44,372 bases of DNA from Endozoicomonas sp. (GCA_024509075.1 JAKROC010000006.1:1-44372); one strand, 5' to 3'. Shown: positions 19,209 to 29,024, numbered from the stretch's first letter. Numbers and translations: made by a program. Notes: generated by a model not told the origin, from the letters alone.

Positions 19209-20619
19209 GGTTCCCTCCTAGACGGTATTTGACGTTTTCAGTTCCGTTGGATAATAAAAGATAGTCAAGATTGATATCCTCAATTATATACCCGTTAGAT
19301 AGCTTCGCTCCTAACAGGTATCTGGAACCATCTAGCAGTACGACATACGGCACTTTACCCATACTGATACCACGGATGTTTAATGCTAAAGCGGGCTGTT
19401 GGTTGTCGGCAAGGTTTCCTCCTGCGGATTTAGTGGCAAGTTCAATGGTAGGGTTGTTGGCGTATTTTTTTTGGAATCGGGTGATCACTGTGCGCAGGTC
19501 GTAAGCCTGTCCTTCATCCAGAATGTGTCCTTTGAGAATAACGCTTTTGTCGCGGGCAACGACTTGTAATCTTGGTACCAGACCTTTTTCCCGCAGCATG
19601 GATTTCAGGGTATTGATGCGGCTGACCTGATTTTCCACTTGATCAACTACGGAAACCAGACCGTAGATCTCTTGTTTCAACGTGTTGATGATATTGTCCA
19701 GTTCATCAGAGGTGGCCACATAGCCAGTAATCACCAGAGAACCAGGTGTGGTGTCCAGCTCAAGCTCAAGCTGGTCGTAACCACGGTCTTTCAAGAGCAT
19801 CTCAGCGTTATCGCGCATCTCATTCATGACAATGATCTGAGAATTGAATGGCACGTTTTGTGATCTGAGCAGCTTTTGCAGTTCCAGCTTGTCCTGAAGT
19901 GTCTGTGTATAACCGGAAATCATCAGAGTACTGTCTGGCAGCTGACGGAACTTAATGTGTTTGAGTCCCAGCTGCGTTTTGGCACTTTCTGAAATTTCCA
20001 TCGCGCCTGGCATGTTTGGCACTTCCTGGACCTCTGGGCCAGTGCCAGAAACAGAAATTCCGATTATTGCTATGAACAGGACCAGAGTGATGGGGATGGC
20101 GGCAAGCCATTTTTTATCAATGCGTTCGAGTAATGACGGTTCTTCGAATTCATTATCGTCATCCTCCTGGCTGTCTGGCGTCTCGTCGTCGAAATCTAAT
20201 ACCGGCAGTTCTGACTCCACAGGCTCAGGCAGTTGTTCAGCAGCAGCATCATCATCATTGTTATTCGGTAACTCCTGTTGAGGAGCCATGTTGGGCAGGG
20301 TCAGGGTTGGCCACTGGACATCAGCGGGGCCGAGGGCGACAAACAGACTGTTGGAGGTGACAATATCAAAAAAATTGTACTGAATGCTTCCACCGGTTGG
20401 CTCGCCATTTACATGCAAGGAAGCATTAGGAGTACCTGATTTAATGCTGATCAGGTTGTTATCAGAAATTTCAATGATCAGTTCGACGTCGCTGAGGTTG
20501 TCATCGGTCAGAATCAGGTCACAACTGTCATCCTTGCCCAGGGAGTATCTGCCCGGTTCCAGAGGGATCTCGGCACCAATATGATTGCCGGAAAGTATTT
20601 TTAGATAAAATTCAGCCAT
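19189..20619 (-). CDS. sctD: Type III secretion inner-membrane ring protein SctD
   Basis: SctD forms the outer of the two inner-membrane rings of the injectisome base. The 476-residue product has the family layout. A cytoplasmic FHA-like domain occupies residues 1-105 (LEPGRYSLGKDDSCDLILTD). A highly acidic linker (120-165) follows, then one transmembrane helix at 171-191 (WLAAIPITLVLFIAIIGISV), and a periplasmic part with consecutive BON-like ring-building modules from about 215 to 400. GAGGTAATTT precedes ATG. It is the first gene of a four-gene operon (sctD-escE-sctF-yscG). None of the export-apparatus, ATPase or secretin genes is within the window. Confidence 0.87.
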   Translation of the reverse strand: MAEFYLKILSGNHIGAEIPLEPGRYSLGKDDSCDLILTDDNLSDVELIIEISDNNLISIKSGTPNASLHVNGEPTGGSIQYNFFDIVTSNSLFVALGPADVQWPTLTLPNMAPQQELPNNNDDDAAAEQLPEPVESELPVLDFDDETPDSQEDDDNEFEEPSLLERIDKKWLAAIPITLVLFIAIIGISVSGTGPEVQEVPNMPGAMEISESAKTQLGLKHIKFRQLPDSTLMISGYTQTLQDKLELQKLLRSQNVPFNSQIIVMNEMRDNAEMLLKDRGYDQLELELDTTPGSLVITGYVATSDELDNIINTLKQEIYGLVSVVDQVENQVSRINTLKSMLREKGLVPRLQVVARDKSVILKGHILDEGQAYDLRTVITRFQKKYANNPTIELATKSAGGNLADNQQPALALNIRGISMGKVPYVVLLDGSRYLLGAKLSNGYIIEDINLDYLLLSNGTENVKYRLGGNRDGQNQ

Positions 20620-20923
20620 AAATTACCTCTTGCCAGTAAGTGGCAGAAAGCGTTGTGACTGGGCCCGTGAACGGTAAAGTTGCCAACATCCCGTTGATTC
20701 TGTCCGTAGTAATTGCTGGAACCCTTATGTGTTCTGGTAATCGACGTATGGCTGATTCTGCAAGGAATCAATATAGACAAATCGCCTATGCCAGACACTG
20801 CTGAATAATTCATCGGCACGTTTATTACTTATTAGATGCCTGTGGCGAAATTGTTGGATAAAATCGCAAAAAAGACGGCAAGATAGCCTTGATAAAAATA
20901 ACCGAAATAGGGGGCGTAGTGCG
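20620..20923. other. Divergent promoter region between sctD and fadD
   Basis: This 304-bp gap separates the start of the needle operon (leftward) from fadD (rightward). It must hold both promoters. It is AT-rich near 20805-20900. I could not pick convincing -35/-10 pairs, a FadR site or a recognisable T3SS regulator site by eye. Confidence 0.4.
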
Positions 20924-22657
20924 ATGGACGCATCTTTCTGGGATGGCAAGCGACCCGCTGGTGTTGGTAATACCATCAATCCGGACGAGTACTCCAGCGT
21001 ACTTTCCGTCCTCAATGTGCTGTTGCGTGAAAACCGGTCGCGCCCGGCCTTCACCAGTATTGGTCAGACCCTTACCTACAGCGATATAGATACTCTCAGT
21101 CGGCAGTTTGCGGCCTATCTGCAAAAAAGTACCAACCTGAAACCAGGTGACCGTATTGCTATCCAAATGCCAAATTTGCTGCAATATCCGGTGGTTGTGT
21201 ACGGCGCTTTGCGTGCCGGGCTGGTGATTGTTAATACTAATCCGCTCTACACGGCTCGGGAGATGCGTCATCAGTTCAAGGATTCCGGCGCCAAGGCTTT
21301 GGTGTTTCTGGAAAACTTTGGCCATCTGGTGCAGGAGGTAGTGACTGGGACGGACATTCAATATTTATTTGTCACTTGCCTGGCAGATATGCTGCCAATG
21401 CCCAGACGACAGGTTATTAACTTTCTGGTGAAACATATCAAGCGGATGGTTCCCAGGTTCTCCTTGCCCGAAGCCATCCCTCTGCGCCGTACCTTTGAGT
21501 CCGTCAGTGCTTCACAATATCGACCAGTGCCCGAAGGTAGGCTGACTGACCCGGTTGTACTGCAATACACTGGTGGTACCACAGGGATTGCCAAAGGCGC
21601 TGTTCTCACCAACCGCAACCTGATTGCCAATATGCTGCAGTCGAAAGAGATGCTGTCGCAACTTGATGAGCAACACCAGCGTATCATCAGGGCAGGGGAA
21701 GAAGTGTTGATTGCACCGTTGCCGCTTTATCATATTTATGCTTTTACTGTGCATTTGTTGTGTATGCCATTTATGGGTAATCACAGCATCCTGATTGCCA
21801 ACCCCCGGGACACCAACACGTTTATCAAGATGATCAAGCCTTGGCGCTTTACTGTCTTTATTGGCCTGAATACCCTCTTCACCAGCCTGCTCAACCATTC
21901 CCGGTTCAAGGAGTGTGATTTCTCCAGCCTGAAAGTGACGCTGTCCGGTGGGACGGCATTACAGGAAATAACGGCCCAAAAGTGGCAAAGAACAACCGGG
22001 TGCACGATCTCCGAGGCTTACGGACTGACGGAGTGTTCCCCCGCCGTTTGCATGAACCCTGCCGGCAACTTGTCGCAACTGGGTACGGCCGGCTTACCAG
22101 TGCCGTCTACGGAACTGAAAACCGTTGATGAGCAGGGAGATGAAACGGCCATTGGTCAGCCTGGTGAGTTGTGCGTGCGTGGCCCGCAGGTAATGCCTGG
22201 CTATTGGCAGCGGGAAAGAGCTAGTGCTGAGGTGCTGGATGTTGATGGCTGGCTCAGAACCGGGGATGTGGCTTGCATTGCGGAGGATGGGTTTGTCAGG
22301 ATTGTCGATCGCATCAAGGATGTGATTCTGGTTTCCGGTTTCAACGTTTATCCCAACGAGATTGAGGATGTTGTTTGTGGTCACCCGAAGGTGGCCGACT
22401 GTGCGGCTATTGGTGTTCCCGATAAAAGTACCGGGGAGGCGATAAAATTGTTTGTGGTCAAGGCAGAGGACAGTCTTACCTCCGATGAGTTGTTGGATTG
22501 GTGTCGTGATTATTTGACCGCTTATAAAGTGCCAAAAGTATGTGAGTTTCGTTCCGAGCTACCAATGACGCCGGTTGGCAAGATACTGCGAAAGGACTTG
22601 CGCCAACCAGCGGCAGAAGCCTGTTGGGAGGAAGGCGACAGCAGTCAGTCAAGCTGA
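20924..22657 (+). CDS. fadD: Long-chain fatty acid-CoA ligase
   Basis: FadD activates long-chain fatty acids to acyl-CoA with ATP as they cross the inner membrane, feeding beta-oxidation. The 577-residue protein is close in length to E. coli FadD (561). It has the AMP-binding signature YTGGTTGIAKGAVLTNRN, the A5 motif EAYGLTECSP, the A7/A8 motif GWLRTGDVA, and the fatty-acid signature region around DVILVSGFNVYPNEIEDVV. The catalytic C-terminal lysine is in PVGKILRKDL. It is divergent from the needle operon and overlaps the convergent gene at 22649 by 9 nt. A second, distant acyl-CoA synthetase lies at 32396. Confidence 0.93.
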   Translation: MDASFWDGKRPAGVGNTINPDEYSSVLSVLNVLLRENRSRPAFTSIGQTLTYSDIDTLSRQFAAYLQKSTNLKPGDRIAIQMPNLLQYPVVVYGALRAGLVIVNTNPLYTAREMRHQFKDSGAKALVFLENFGHLVQEVVTGTDIQYLFVTCLADMLPMPRRQVINFLVKHIKRMVPRFSLPEAIPLRRTFESVSASQYRPVPEGRLTDPVVLQYTGGTTGIAKGAVLTNRNLIANMLQSKEMLSQLDEQHQRIIRAGEEVLIAPLPLYHIYAFTVHLLCMPFMGNHSILIANPRDTNTFIKMIKPWRFTVFIGLNTLFTSLLNHSRFKECDFSSLKVTLSGGTALQEITAQKWQRTTGCTISEAYGLTECSPAVCMNPAGNLSQLGTAGLPVPSTELKTVDEQGDETAIGQPGELCVRGPQVMPGYWQRERASAEVLDVDGWLRTGDVACIAEDGFVRIVDRIKDVILVSGFNVYPNEIEDVVCGHPKVADCAAIGVPDKSTGEAIKLFVVKAEDSLTSDELLDWCRDYLTAYKVPKVCEFRSELPMTPVGKILRKDLRQPAAEACWEEGDSSQSS

Positions 22658-23047
22658 CTGCTGGTCGTGGGTCGGAAAGTAGCGATTCAGGTTTTCTGGG
22701 TCATCCTTGAGGGCAGCGAATGCCTCTTCGGATGTTATGGGGGTGATACTGGTCTGATCCAGTTTCATCCGACGAATCGTGGCATCAAACCAGAACCAGT
22801 GTTTATCCTCAGTCAGACACAGCGCCTTGGCAGAGTAGCTAATGGAGGGAATGAGCGGCAAGGGCATGGCGCTGGTAATTCGTTTGCTGACCACCGTAGC
22901 GTCTGGGCAAGAGTAGACAACGTTATGATATATCCGCTCGAAACGGTTGAACTCATGGCCAAACATCCTGTTTGCCATGTGATCCTGTTTTTGACTCAGG
23001 TAATACAGTGCAGAAATGCTGACCACAATCAGGATAAAGCTTTCCAT
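22649..23047 (-). CDS. Hypothetical protein with an N-terminal membrane anchor
   Basis: I do not recognise this 132-residue protein. It has a hydrophobic N-terminal helix (MESFILIVVSISALYYLSQ) likely to act as a membrane anchor. A soluble region of mixed strands follows, with KHWFWFDATIRRMKL. A good Shine-Dalgarno GAGG lies about 9 nt before the ATG at 23047, which supports it over the longer opposite-strand frame in the same place. It ends inside the 3' end of fadD. Its promoter region upstream contains the repeat at 23165-23373. Confidence 0.6.
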   Translation of the reverse strand: MESFILIVVSISALYYLSQKQDHMANRMFGHEFNRFERIYHNVVYSCPDATVVSKRITSAMPLPLIPSISYSAKALCLTEDKHWFWFDATIRRMKLDQTSITPITSEEAFAALKDDPENLNRYFPTHDQQSA

Positions 23048-23164
23048 ATTTTCATACCTCGTGGATTAACGCATCAGGTTTCGGTGTTACTTCGGAAAAC
23101 CCTTATGGGTATTCTATACGTATTTGCACAACTGTGTTCAACTAACATTGCTCGTTTGCAGGCA

Positions 23165-23373
23165 TATACCCGTCGCCTTTCATGCTGCTACTTTGTTGGC
23201 TGCATTCGCTCGGCAACTGCTCCATGCGTTGCTCTACCTCCTGCATCCATGCAGTCGTCACCCCGGTCACATAGTACTTCTATGCTTCCGGCACCCGAGG
23301 GCATAAATACCCGAAGGGCACAAGGGCTTCGCTCATTTGCCGCCTCGAAGCAACTTGAAATCCTTTGGGTATA
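23165..23373 (+). repeat. TATACCC-type dispersed repeat, 209 bp
   Basis: The longest of the four copies runs from TATACCCGTCGCCTTTCATG to TTGAAATCCTTTGGGTATA with imperfect inverted ends. It contains the block CTCCATGCGTTGCTCTACC shared with the copy at 32156, and an extra segment (ATACCCGAAGGGCACAAG) near 23306-23325 that repeats the TACCC end motif internally. It lies between two minus-strand genes. Confidence 0.9.
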
Positions 23374-23390
23374 CGTTGCGTGGCAGGTGG

Positions 23391-23969
23391 TTATAAAGCC
23401 CAGTCGGCGATCATTTGCTTGGCTATTGGCCGGTAGGCGTCTTTTCCATAAAGAGCATCGATCAATTTGAAGGCGAAAACCATAGCGTTGCCTGCACCCT
23501 GCGCAGTAACCACTCTTTTTCTGTCGTCAATCACAGTGGCGTCACCAGGGCGGGGGAACGCCCCTTCCATCTGATCCATAAAGCTGGGGTAGCAAGTGGC
23601 CTGGACGTTATCAAGCAGTCCATGGTAAGCCAGAACAACTGCAGGAGAGGCGCAGATGGCTGCGTACCACTTACCCGATTTTTGCTGATCCTGCAAAAGT
23701 GTGGTCAGCGACTGGCAGTCTCTCAGGTTTTTGGCTCCGGGCATGCCGCCGGGCAGGGCAATAAGGTGAAATGACTTGCCGACACAATTGTCAATATGCG
23801 TGTCAGCAGTGATCTTCGTTTTTTGTGAGCAAGTGACAGTCAGGGCGTCACCGGTCGCGCAGCTGGCCACAGTAACTTTTGCGCCGGCCCTTCTGAGCGT
23901 GTCGATTATAGTAGTAGCTTCGATGTCTTCTGAGCCATCAGCAATGGGAATAAGAACCTGTCTTGGCAT
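23391..23969 (-). CDS. yajL: DJ-1/PfpI family protein, YajL-like
   Basis: DJ-1/YajL proteins are small cytoplasmic enzymes linked to protection against oxidative and carbonyl stress; glyoxalase III or deglycase activity has been reported for relatives. The 192-residue product has the reactive cysteine at the nucleophile elbow, AICASPA with Cys106, the same number as in human DJ-1. The supporting acidic residue is in DGSEDIE (Glu14). The GGMPGAKNLRD segment is typical of the YajL/DJ-1 branch. It is flanked by the repeat at 23165 and the patatin gene. Confidence 0.88.
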   Translation of the reverse strand: MPRQVLIPIADGSEDIEATTIIDTLRRAGAKVTVASCATGDALTVTCSQKTKITADTHIDNCVGKSFHLIALPGGMPGAKNLRDCQSLTTLLQDQQKSGKWYAAICASPAVVLAYHGLLDNVQATCYPSFMDQMEGAFPRPGDATVIDDRKRVVTAQGAGNAMVFAFKLIDALYGKDAYRPIAKQMIADWAL

Positions 23970-24092
23970 GGTAGGACCTCATATAGACACGACCGATCAG
24001 GCTTCAGGACGAATCTGGGTACATGGTCTACGACGACGGAAACATTAATCTAGCAGATTTACAATCTCGCAAGATAAATTTACTGGGCGCAG

Positions 24093-24992
24093 TCAGGATT
24101 CAGTTGTAGCGACGAGTGTTGTGAGTTGTTCTGCAATCTGATAGCCAAGGGTGTAGCCATGATGATAGTCAGAAACCAGCAGATTTCGCTGCCGGGTGCT
24201 GCGGGAGGTTTTCAGGTGTTTTTCCGGGGCAATCTGAATCAGTTGGACATTATTTTTCAAGGCCAGAGTTTGAGCGTTTTCAATGCTCTGATTATAGGTG
24301 GTGTGGCAGTTCTTGATTAACCGTCCAATGGCTGGAGATATTCGCTGCTGCCAAGCGAGAAGCCGTGAAGCGGTGGTGATTTTTTTGCGAAAGTGCTCTG
24401 GACGTGTTCTGATCACAATAACCTGGTCATGGCCATCATTAATTGCTTTTTGTACCGGCAATGGGTCCGACAAACTGCCATCGCTCATAGGCTGGCCATC
24501 AACTAGTACGGGGTTGCGGTAAATCATGGGTAGCGCGCTGCTGGCCTTAAGCACATCGTTGATCAGCCCGTTGGGCGTTTTGTCATCAATGCGTTGGTAG
24601 ACCGGCTGGCCGCTTTCGACGCAGGTGTTGACCACGGTGAATTGGCAATCAATCAGAAGATGCCGGAACCGTCTGAAACTCAGGGCGCTCTCCTGGGCGA
24701 TTTTCTGAAAGAACCAGTCAAGGTCAAACAGGTTGCCGCCGCGAATGTGCCGCATAATATTGATAAACACTGGGTCAAGGCAAAGATTGGTGTAAATATT
24801 CAGACTGTGGCCGCGCTGACCGGCAATAAATGAGCTGAGATTGAGTGCTCCGGAAGATACGCCATAATAACCATTAAAGTGGCGGAGCCGTTTATCCAAA
24901 AAGGCATCAAGAACACCGGCAGTGAAGACGCCTCGCATCCCGCCGCCCTCAACAACAAGCGCTCGTTTGCAAGGGGATGGGGTTGGCTTCAT
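24093..24992 (-). CDS. Patatin-like phospholipase, YjjU type
   Basis: Patatin-like proteins are lipid acyl hydrolases with a Ser-Asp dyad. The 299-residue product has the oxyanion loop EGGGMRGVFTAGVLDAF, the nucleophile elbow GVSSG (Ser46), and the catalytic Asp171 in SDGSLSDP. There is no clear signal peptide. The frame extends 8 codons upstream to a TTG at 25016, but ATG 24992 is a more natural start; neither has a convincing Shine-Dalgarno. It lies just downstream of the two initiator tRNA genes on the same strand, and no clear terminator was seen between them. Secreted patatins of this fold serve as effectors in some bacteria, but nothing here shows secretion. Confidence 0.85.
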   Translation of the reverse strand: MKPTPSPCKRALVVEGGGMRGVFTAGVLDAFLDKRLRHFNGYYGVSSGALNLSSFIAGQRGHSLNIYTNLCLDPVFINIMRHIRGGNLFDLDWFFQKIAQESALSFRRFRHLLIDCQFTVVNTCVESGQPVYQRIDDKTPNGLINDVLKASSALPMIYRNPVLVDGQPMSDGSLSDPLPVQKAINDGHDQVIVIRTRPEHFRKKITTASRLLAWQQRISPAIGRLIKNCHTTYNQSIENAQTLALKNNVQLIQIAPEKHLKTSRSTRQRNLLVSDYHHGYTLGYQIAEQLTTLVATTES

Positions 24993-25033
24993 TGATATGG
25001 TTTGTGAGCAATTCAATTGATTGTTTGTGGATA

Positions 25034-25110
<77 letters not shown>

Positions 25111-25161
25111 ACAAAACAGGTTTAATTTTATTTATGCCAAAAACCGTTGGCATTTAAAAAG

Positions 25162-25238
<77 letters not shown>

Positions 25239-25253
25239 ACTAAGGAGATGCGA

Positions 25254-25281
25254 ATTATAGGGACGTTGATTGCAATGTCAA
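25254..25281 (-). promoter_or_regulatory. Consensus sigma70 promoter of the tRNA-fMet pair
   Basis: On the minus strand TTGACA (25281-25276) and TATAAT (25259-25254) are both perfect and 16 bp apart. Transcription would start near 25247, giving a leader of about 9 nt before the first tRNA. Confidence 0.85.
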
Positions 25282-25406
25282 GCTTATTCGCGAAGACCTG
25301 CGATCAGTCTCCAATCTCAACTGCTTGCGGCCCTTGGCAGCTTCGTTCATAACTTTCACTAATTATAAGTCAAAAGACGTTTATTTTAATAGACAACAAT
25401 AAATAA

Positions 25407-27350
25407 TTAATCCCTGATCCGTGCCCGGTCTTTGATTAACTGGCTCACTACCTCCGGATCAGCAAGCGTTGAAGTATCGCCAAAATTCTCGAATTCGTCT
25501 GCGGCAATGCGGCGCAGAATTCGCCTCATGATTTTTCCCGAGCGGGTTTTCGGTAAATGCTCAGCCCACTGAATAATGTCTGGTGTGGCCACCGGTCCAA
25601 TGGCTTTGCGCACCCATTGTTTCAAGCTGATTTTCAGTGCGTCGCTGGTTTTCGATCCGTTACTGAGTGTGACAAAAACATAAATTCCCTGACCTTTGAT
25701 ATCGTGAGGGAAACCTACCGCAGCTGCTTCAGCAACTTGTGGATGGGCTGCCACCGCAGATTCTATTTCAGCAGTCCCCATGCGATGACCGGCAACGTTA
25801 ATAACATCATCGCTGCGCCCGGTAATCCAATAGCAACCATCTTCATCCCGACGCGCCTCATCGCCGGTGTTGTACATGCCTGGGAAGCGGGAGAAATAAG
25901 TCTGCTCAAAACGCCGGTGATCGCCGAACAGTGTTCTGGCCTGACCGGGCCAGCTATCGAGCATAACCAGGTTACCTGCACCCGGCTCCTCGATCAAAAA
26001 TCCATCGTCGTTCACCAGTGCTGGTTGAATACCAAAAAATGGACGGGTAACCGAGCCGGGTTTGAGAGTGGTCGCGCCCGGTAACGGGGTTAGCATGGCG
26101 GCTCCGGTTTCAGTTTGCCACCAAGTATCAACGATTGGGCAGCGTTGAGCGCCGATGGTCTGGTAGTACCAGTGCCAGGCTTCTGGATTGATTGGTTCGC
26201 CCACAGACCCGAGCAGTCTCAGCGAACGTCGGTGGGTACCCTCAATGGCATTTTCGCCAGCAGCCATCAGTGTGCGAATAGCCGTTGGGGCAATGTAGAG
26301 AATATTAATGTTGTGTTTATCAATGATCTGGCTTAGGCGATTGGCATGCGGGTAGTTGGGCACCCCCTCATGCAAAACAGTGGTGGCACCATTGAGCAAT
26401 GCACCGTATACAACGTAAGTGTGACCAGTGATCCAGCCAATATCGGCGTTGCACCAGAAGATTTCGCCGGGTTGGCTGGCAAAGACATAGTGAAAGGTGA
26501 TGGCAGCATAAACCAGGTATCCGCCAGTGGTATGCACGACACCTTTGGGTTTACCAGTAGAACCGGAAGTGTAAAGAATAAATAGTGGGTCTTCGGCGCT
26601 CATTGGTTCAGCGTCGCACTCGGAAGGGCAGTGCTCGATTGCCTTGTGCCACCACAAGTCGCGTTGAGGATGCCAGGTGATGTTTCCTCCGGTGTACCTG
26701 AGCACAATAACTTTTTCAACGCCTATGGTGTTACCAAGAGCTTCATCCACATTGCCTTTGAGAGGAATGGTGCGCCCGCCACGAATGCCCTCATCGGCTG
26801 TGATCACAACCTTCGCATGACAGTCATTGATTCGTCCGGCTATCGATTGCGCAGAAAAGCCACCAAAAACCACTGAATGAACGGCTCCAATCCGGCTACA
26901 TGCCAACATGGCTACCACCGCCTCAACGACCATGGGCATATGGATGATGACTACATCTCCCTTGCTGATACCCAGATGTTTCAGCGCATTGGCAAAACGG
27001 CACACTTGCTCATACAGCGCCCGGTAGCTGACTTTTTTTGACGGGCCGGAAACGTCCGGTTCCCAGATGATGGCAGTCTGGTCGCCGCGCATGGTCAAAT
27101 GGCGATCCAGGCAGTTGCTGGCGGCGTTGGTCGTGCCATCGTAAAACCAGCGAATGGTGACGGGGCTGGTAAAGGACGTACTTTTGACTTGGGAAAAAGG
27201 TGTGAACCAGTGGATGCACTGCCCCTGCCTGTGCCAGAAGCTTTCCGGGTCGCTGATGGATTGTTGGTACATGGCAAGATACTGGTCATCGGTAATCCGA
27301 TTATTTGCCAGGGGAGTGAGCATCAATGGATGGCTTGAGGTGACAGACAT
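25407..27350 (-). CDS. acs: Acetyl-CoA synthetase
   Basis: Acs activates acetate to acetyl-CoA through acetyl-AMP, the high-affinity acetate scavenging route. The 647-residue protein has the ACS-type N-terminal domain ([17 protein letters not shown]), the AMP-binding loop [20 protein letters not shown], the substrate-pocket Trp in [11 protein letters not shown], the hinge region [20 protein letters not shown], and the acetylation-site lysine in [10 protein letters not shown]. The frame extends to 27488, but ATG 27350 follows GGAGGAA with 6-nt spacing and matches the family start. The CrbR-like regulator gene lies 73 nt upstream in the same direction. Propionyl-CoA synthetase (PrpE) is the main alternative; length and motifs favour Acs. 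Confidence 0.93.
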   Translation of the reverse strand: MSVTSSHPLMLTPLANNRITDDQYLAMYQQSISDPESFWHRQGQCIHWFTPFSQVKSTSFTSPVTIRWFYDGTTNAASNCLDRHLTMRGDQTAIIWEPDVSGPSKKVSYRALYEQVCRFANALKHLGISKGDVVIIHMPMVVEAVVAMLACSRIGAVHSVVFGGFSAQSIAGRINDCHAKVVITADEGIRGGRTIPLKGNVDEALGNTIGVEKVIVLRYTGGNITWHPQRDLWWHKAIEHCPSECDAEPMSAEDPLFILYTSGSTGKPKGVVHTTGGYLVYAAITFHYVFASQPGEIFWCNADIGWITGHTYVVYGALLNGATTVLHEGVPNYPHANRLSQIIDKHNINILYIAPTAIRTLMAAGENAIEGTHRRSLRLLGSVGEPINPEAWHWYYQTIGAQRCPIVDTWWQTETGAAMLTPLPGATTLKPGSVTRPFFGIQPALVNDDGFLIEEPGAGNLVMLDSWPGQARTLFGDHRRFEQTYFSRFPGMYNTGDEARRDEDGCYWITGRSDDVINVAGHRMGTAEIESAVAAHPQVAEAAAVGFPHDIKGQGIYVFVTLSNGSKTSDALKISLKQWVRKAIGPVATPDIIQWAEHLPKTRSGKIMRRILRRIAADEFENFGDTSTLADPEVVSQLIKDRARIRD

Positions 27351-27423
27351 ATCGCTTCCTCCGATTTGGATCTTTCTGTTTAGTCCAAAAAGGTCAGAAG
27401 TGTCACCGTTTTTGAAACAGGAG

Positions 27424-28089
27424 CTAAGTGCTGTCGCCTTGGTTACTGGGTGATTGCGGTGGCTCAATTTCCAGAGTGTTGATGGCAATCACTGCCTGCG
27501 TGCGGCTGCGCACCCCAAGCTTCTTGAAAATAGCCGTAACATGAGCCTTGATGGTTGCTTCAGAGACAGCCAGATCGTAGGCAATCTGTTTGTTCAGCAG
27601 GCCTTCGCTGATCATACCAAGCACCCGGAACTGCTGCGGGGTCAAAGTAGCCAGTCGTGCTTCCATATCACTGGCTTCGGGCAGAGGTGCTGCCCGGAAG
27701 TGTAAAGGCCACCACTGTTTGCCCGCCAGAATATCCGCAATAGCGGTCTTAAGTGCTTCTGGCGGCGTCGATTTGGGGATAAATCCTCGTGCACCGTGAC
27801 TTTTGGCTTTCAGCATCACTGACTGCTCATCGGTGGCTGAGATCACGGCAACGGGCACATCTGAGTATTGACCCTGGAGAAAAACCAGGGCCGAAAGCCC
27901 GTGTGCGCCCGGCATGTTAAGATCCAGCAGGATCAGGTCTGGGTTGGGGGATTCCGCCAGCATTGATTGCAGTTGGCTGATGGTGGCGGCTTCAGAGACA
28001 TCCGGTGCCTGAACTACTTGATTGACTGAGTGTCTTAGTGCAGTGCGAAACAGCGGGTGGTCATCCGCGATGATTATATTGTGGTGCAT
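27424..28089 (-). CDS. crbR: LuxR-type response regulator, CrbR/ErdR-like
   Basis: The 221-residue product has an N-terminal receiver domain (DDHPLF, phospho-acceptor in [10 protein letters not shown], conserved Lys in [11 protein letters not shown]) and a C-terminal LuxR/NarL helix-turn-helix ([39 protein letters not shown]). In Vibrio (CrbS/CrbR) and Pseudomonas (MxtR/ErdR), a regulator of this type activates acs, and here the gene stands directly upstream of acs. No sensor kinase is in the window. ATG 28089 fits the family start ([15 protein letters not shown]); an upstream ATG at 28146 is possible. Neither has a strong Shine-Dalgarno. Confidence 0.82.
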   Translation of the reverse strand: MHHNIIIADDHPLFRTALRHSVNQVVQAPDVSEAATISQLQSMLAESPNPDLILLDLNMPGAHGLSALVFLQGQYSDVPVAVISATDEQSVMLKAKSHGARGFIPKSTPPEALKTAIADILAGKQWWPLHFRAAPLPEASDMEARLATLTPQQFRVLGMISEGLLNKQIAYDLAVSEATIKAHVTAIFKKLGVRSRTQAVIAINTLEIEPPQSPSNQGDST

Positions 28090-28235
28090 GGTTTTTGTTG
28101 GCCCGTTCTTAAGGATGAAAAGATCAAATCGCGCAACCCCTCTCATCGCAACTGTTCGAGTATCAGCAAAAGCGATTTGCGGAACTATACCCTGAAAGAT
28201 CGGTCAAAAAGGTCATAGGTTTAAAGAGGTTCTCC

Positions 28236-29024
28236 ATGATTGACCCGGTTTTGCCAACTCATACATCAATTAATCCAATTGCTACCGGTGCTCATTCTGA
28301 GGCTTACCTTGATGATCAGCAGAAAAAGTTCGATGCGTTGCAGGATATTCGCGACGTACGACAATTCTCCCCGGGATGGAATACATTGAAAGAGGTGCTG
28401 TGGGCACCAGTTGCCTCCTCTTTTCAGCTTAATCAGGCGGTCGGCAGTTTTGTCGGACACCTGCTGTTTGCCCTCCCGGCTGCGCTTGTTGGTGGGGCTA
28501 TCGGGGTTACTGTCTATGCTCCGATGATGAAGGCCGTGGATTGCATTGCCGGGCGTAAGAGCACTTGTTCCCTGTTTCAATACTCCATCAAGCCTGCTCA
28601 GGTGCTGGCTAATATGGTTTACAACCGAGTGACAGATGTTTTTTGCCGTTTTTTTCTTGGGCCTACCCTGGTGGTTGCAGTGGTTGAACCTTTGCTGTTT
28701 ATTGCAGCCGGAGCCGTTGTCGCTCTCGTTGCCTCTCCCTTTATTTATCGTGATTTTGCCAGCAACAGAGCCAGAAATGTCGAGCGTTATATCGACTATC
28801 CCTTAACCGCTTCAGTCAAGCATTTTGTCAACCATCATTTCTGGCAACGTCTTAATGATGCTGCCACACTCAAGAGCGAACCGGAACCACCATGGCAGCA
28901 GATGAAAGATTGTTTTGCACTGGTCAGGCAGTTTGAGAATGAAGGTTCAGGATTTATGCCATTTACCGGTGAGAAGCTGACTGCAATGGCGGTGACCGCC
29001 AATTACCTCTATCTTGATCACTGA
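28236..29024 (+). CDS. Unrecognised protein with two hydrophobic segments
   Basis: I do not recognise this 262-residue protein. It has a hydrophilic N terminus without signal peptide. Two long hydrophobic stretches lie near residues 71-100 (VGHLLFALPAALVGGAIGVT) and 142-170 (LGPTLVVAVVEPLLFIAAGA), each long enough to cross a membrane. The C-terminal 90 residues are soluble. The soluble ends around a double hydrophobic core recall membrane-targeted secreted proteins, but also simple inner-membrane proteins. A Shine-Dalgarno AGAGG lies about 7 nt before ATG. It is divergent from crbR, and the next gene downstream is dinB. Confidence 0.65.
   Translation: MIDPVLPTHTSINPIATGAHSEAYLDDQQKKFDALQDIRDVRQFSPGWNTLKEVLWAPVASSFQLNQAVGSFVGHLLFALPAALVGGAIGVTVYAPMMKAVDCIAGRKSTCSLFQYSIKPAQVLANMVYNRVTDVFCRFFLGPTLVVAVVEPLLFIAAGAVVALVASPFIYRDFASNRARNVERYIDYPLTASVKHFVNHHFWQRLNDAATLKSEPEPPWQQMKDCFALVRQFENEGSGFMPFTGEKLTAMAVTANYLYLDH

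Noticed and set aside
22667-23470. Plus-strand open frame of 267 codons
   Set aside because: It runs antisense through two minus-strand genes with better support (good Shine-Dalgarno at 23047; DJ-1 motifs at 23391-23969) and through the repeat at 23165.
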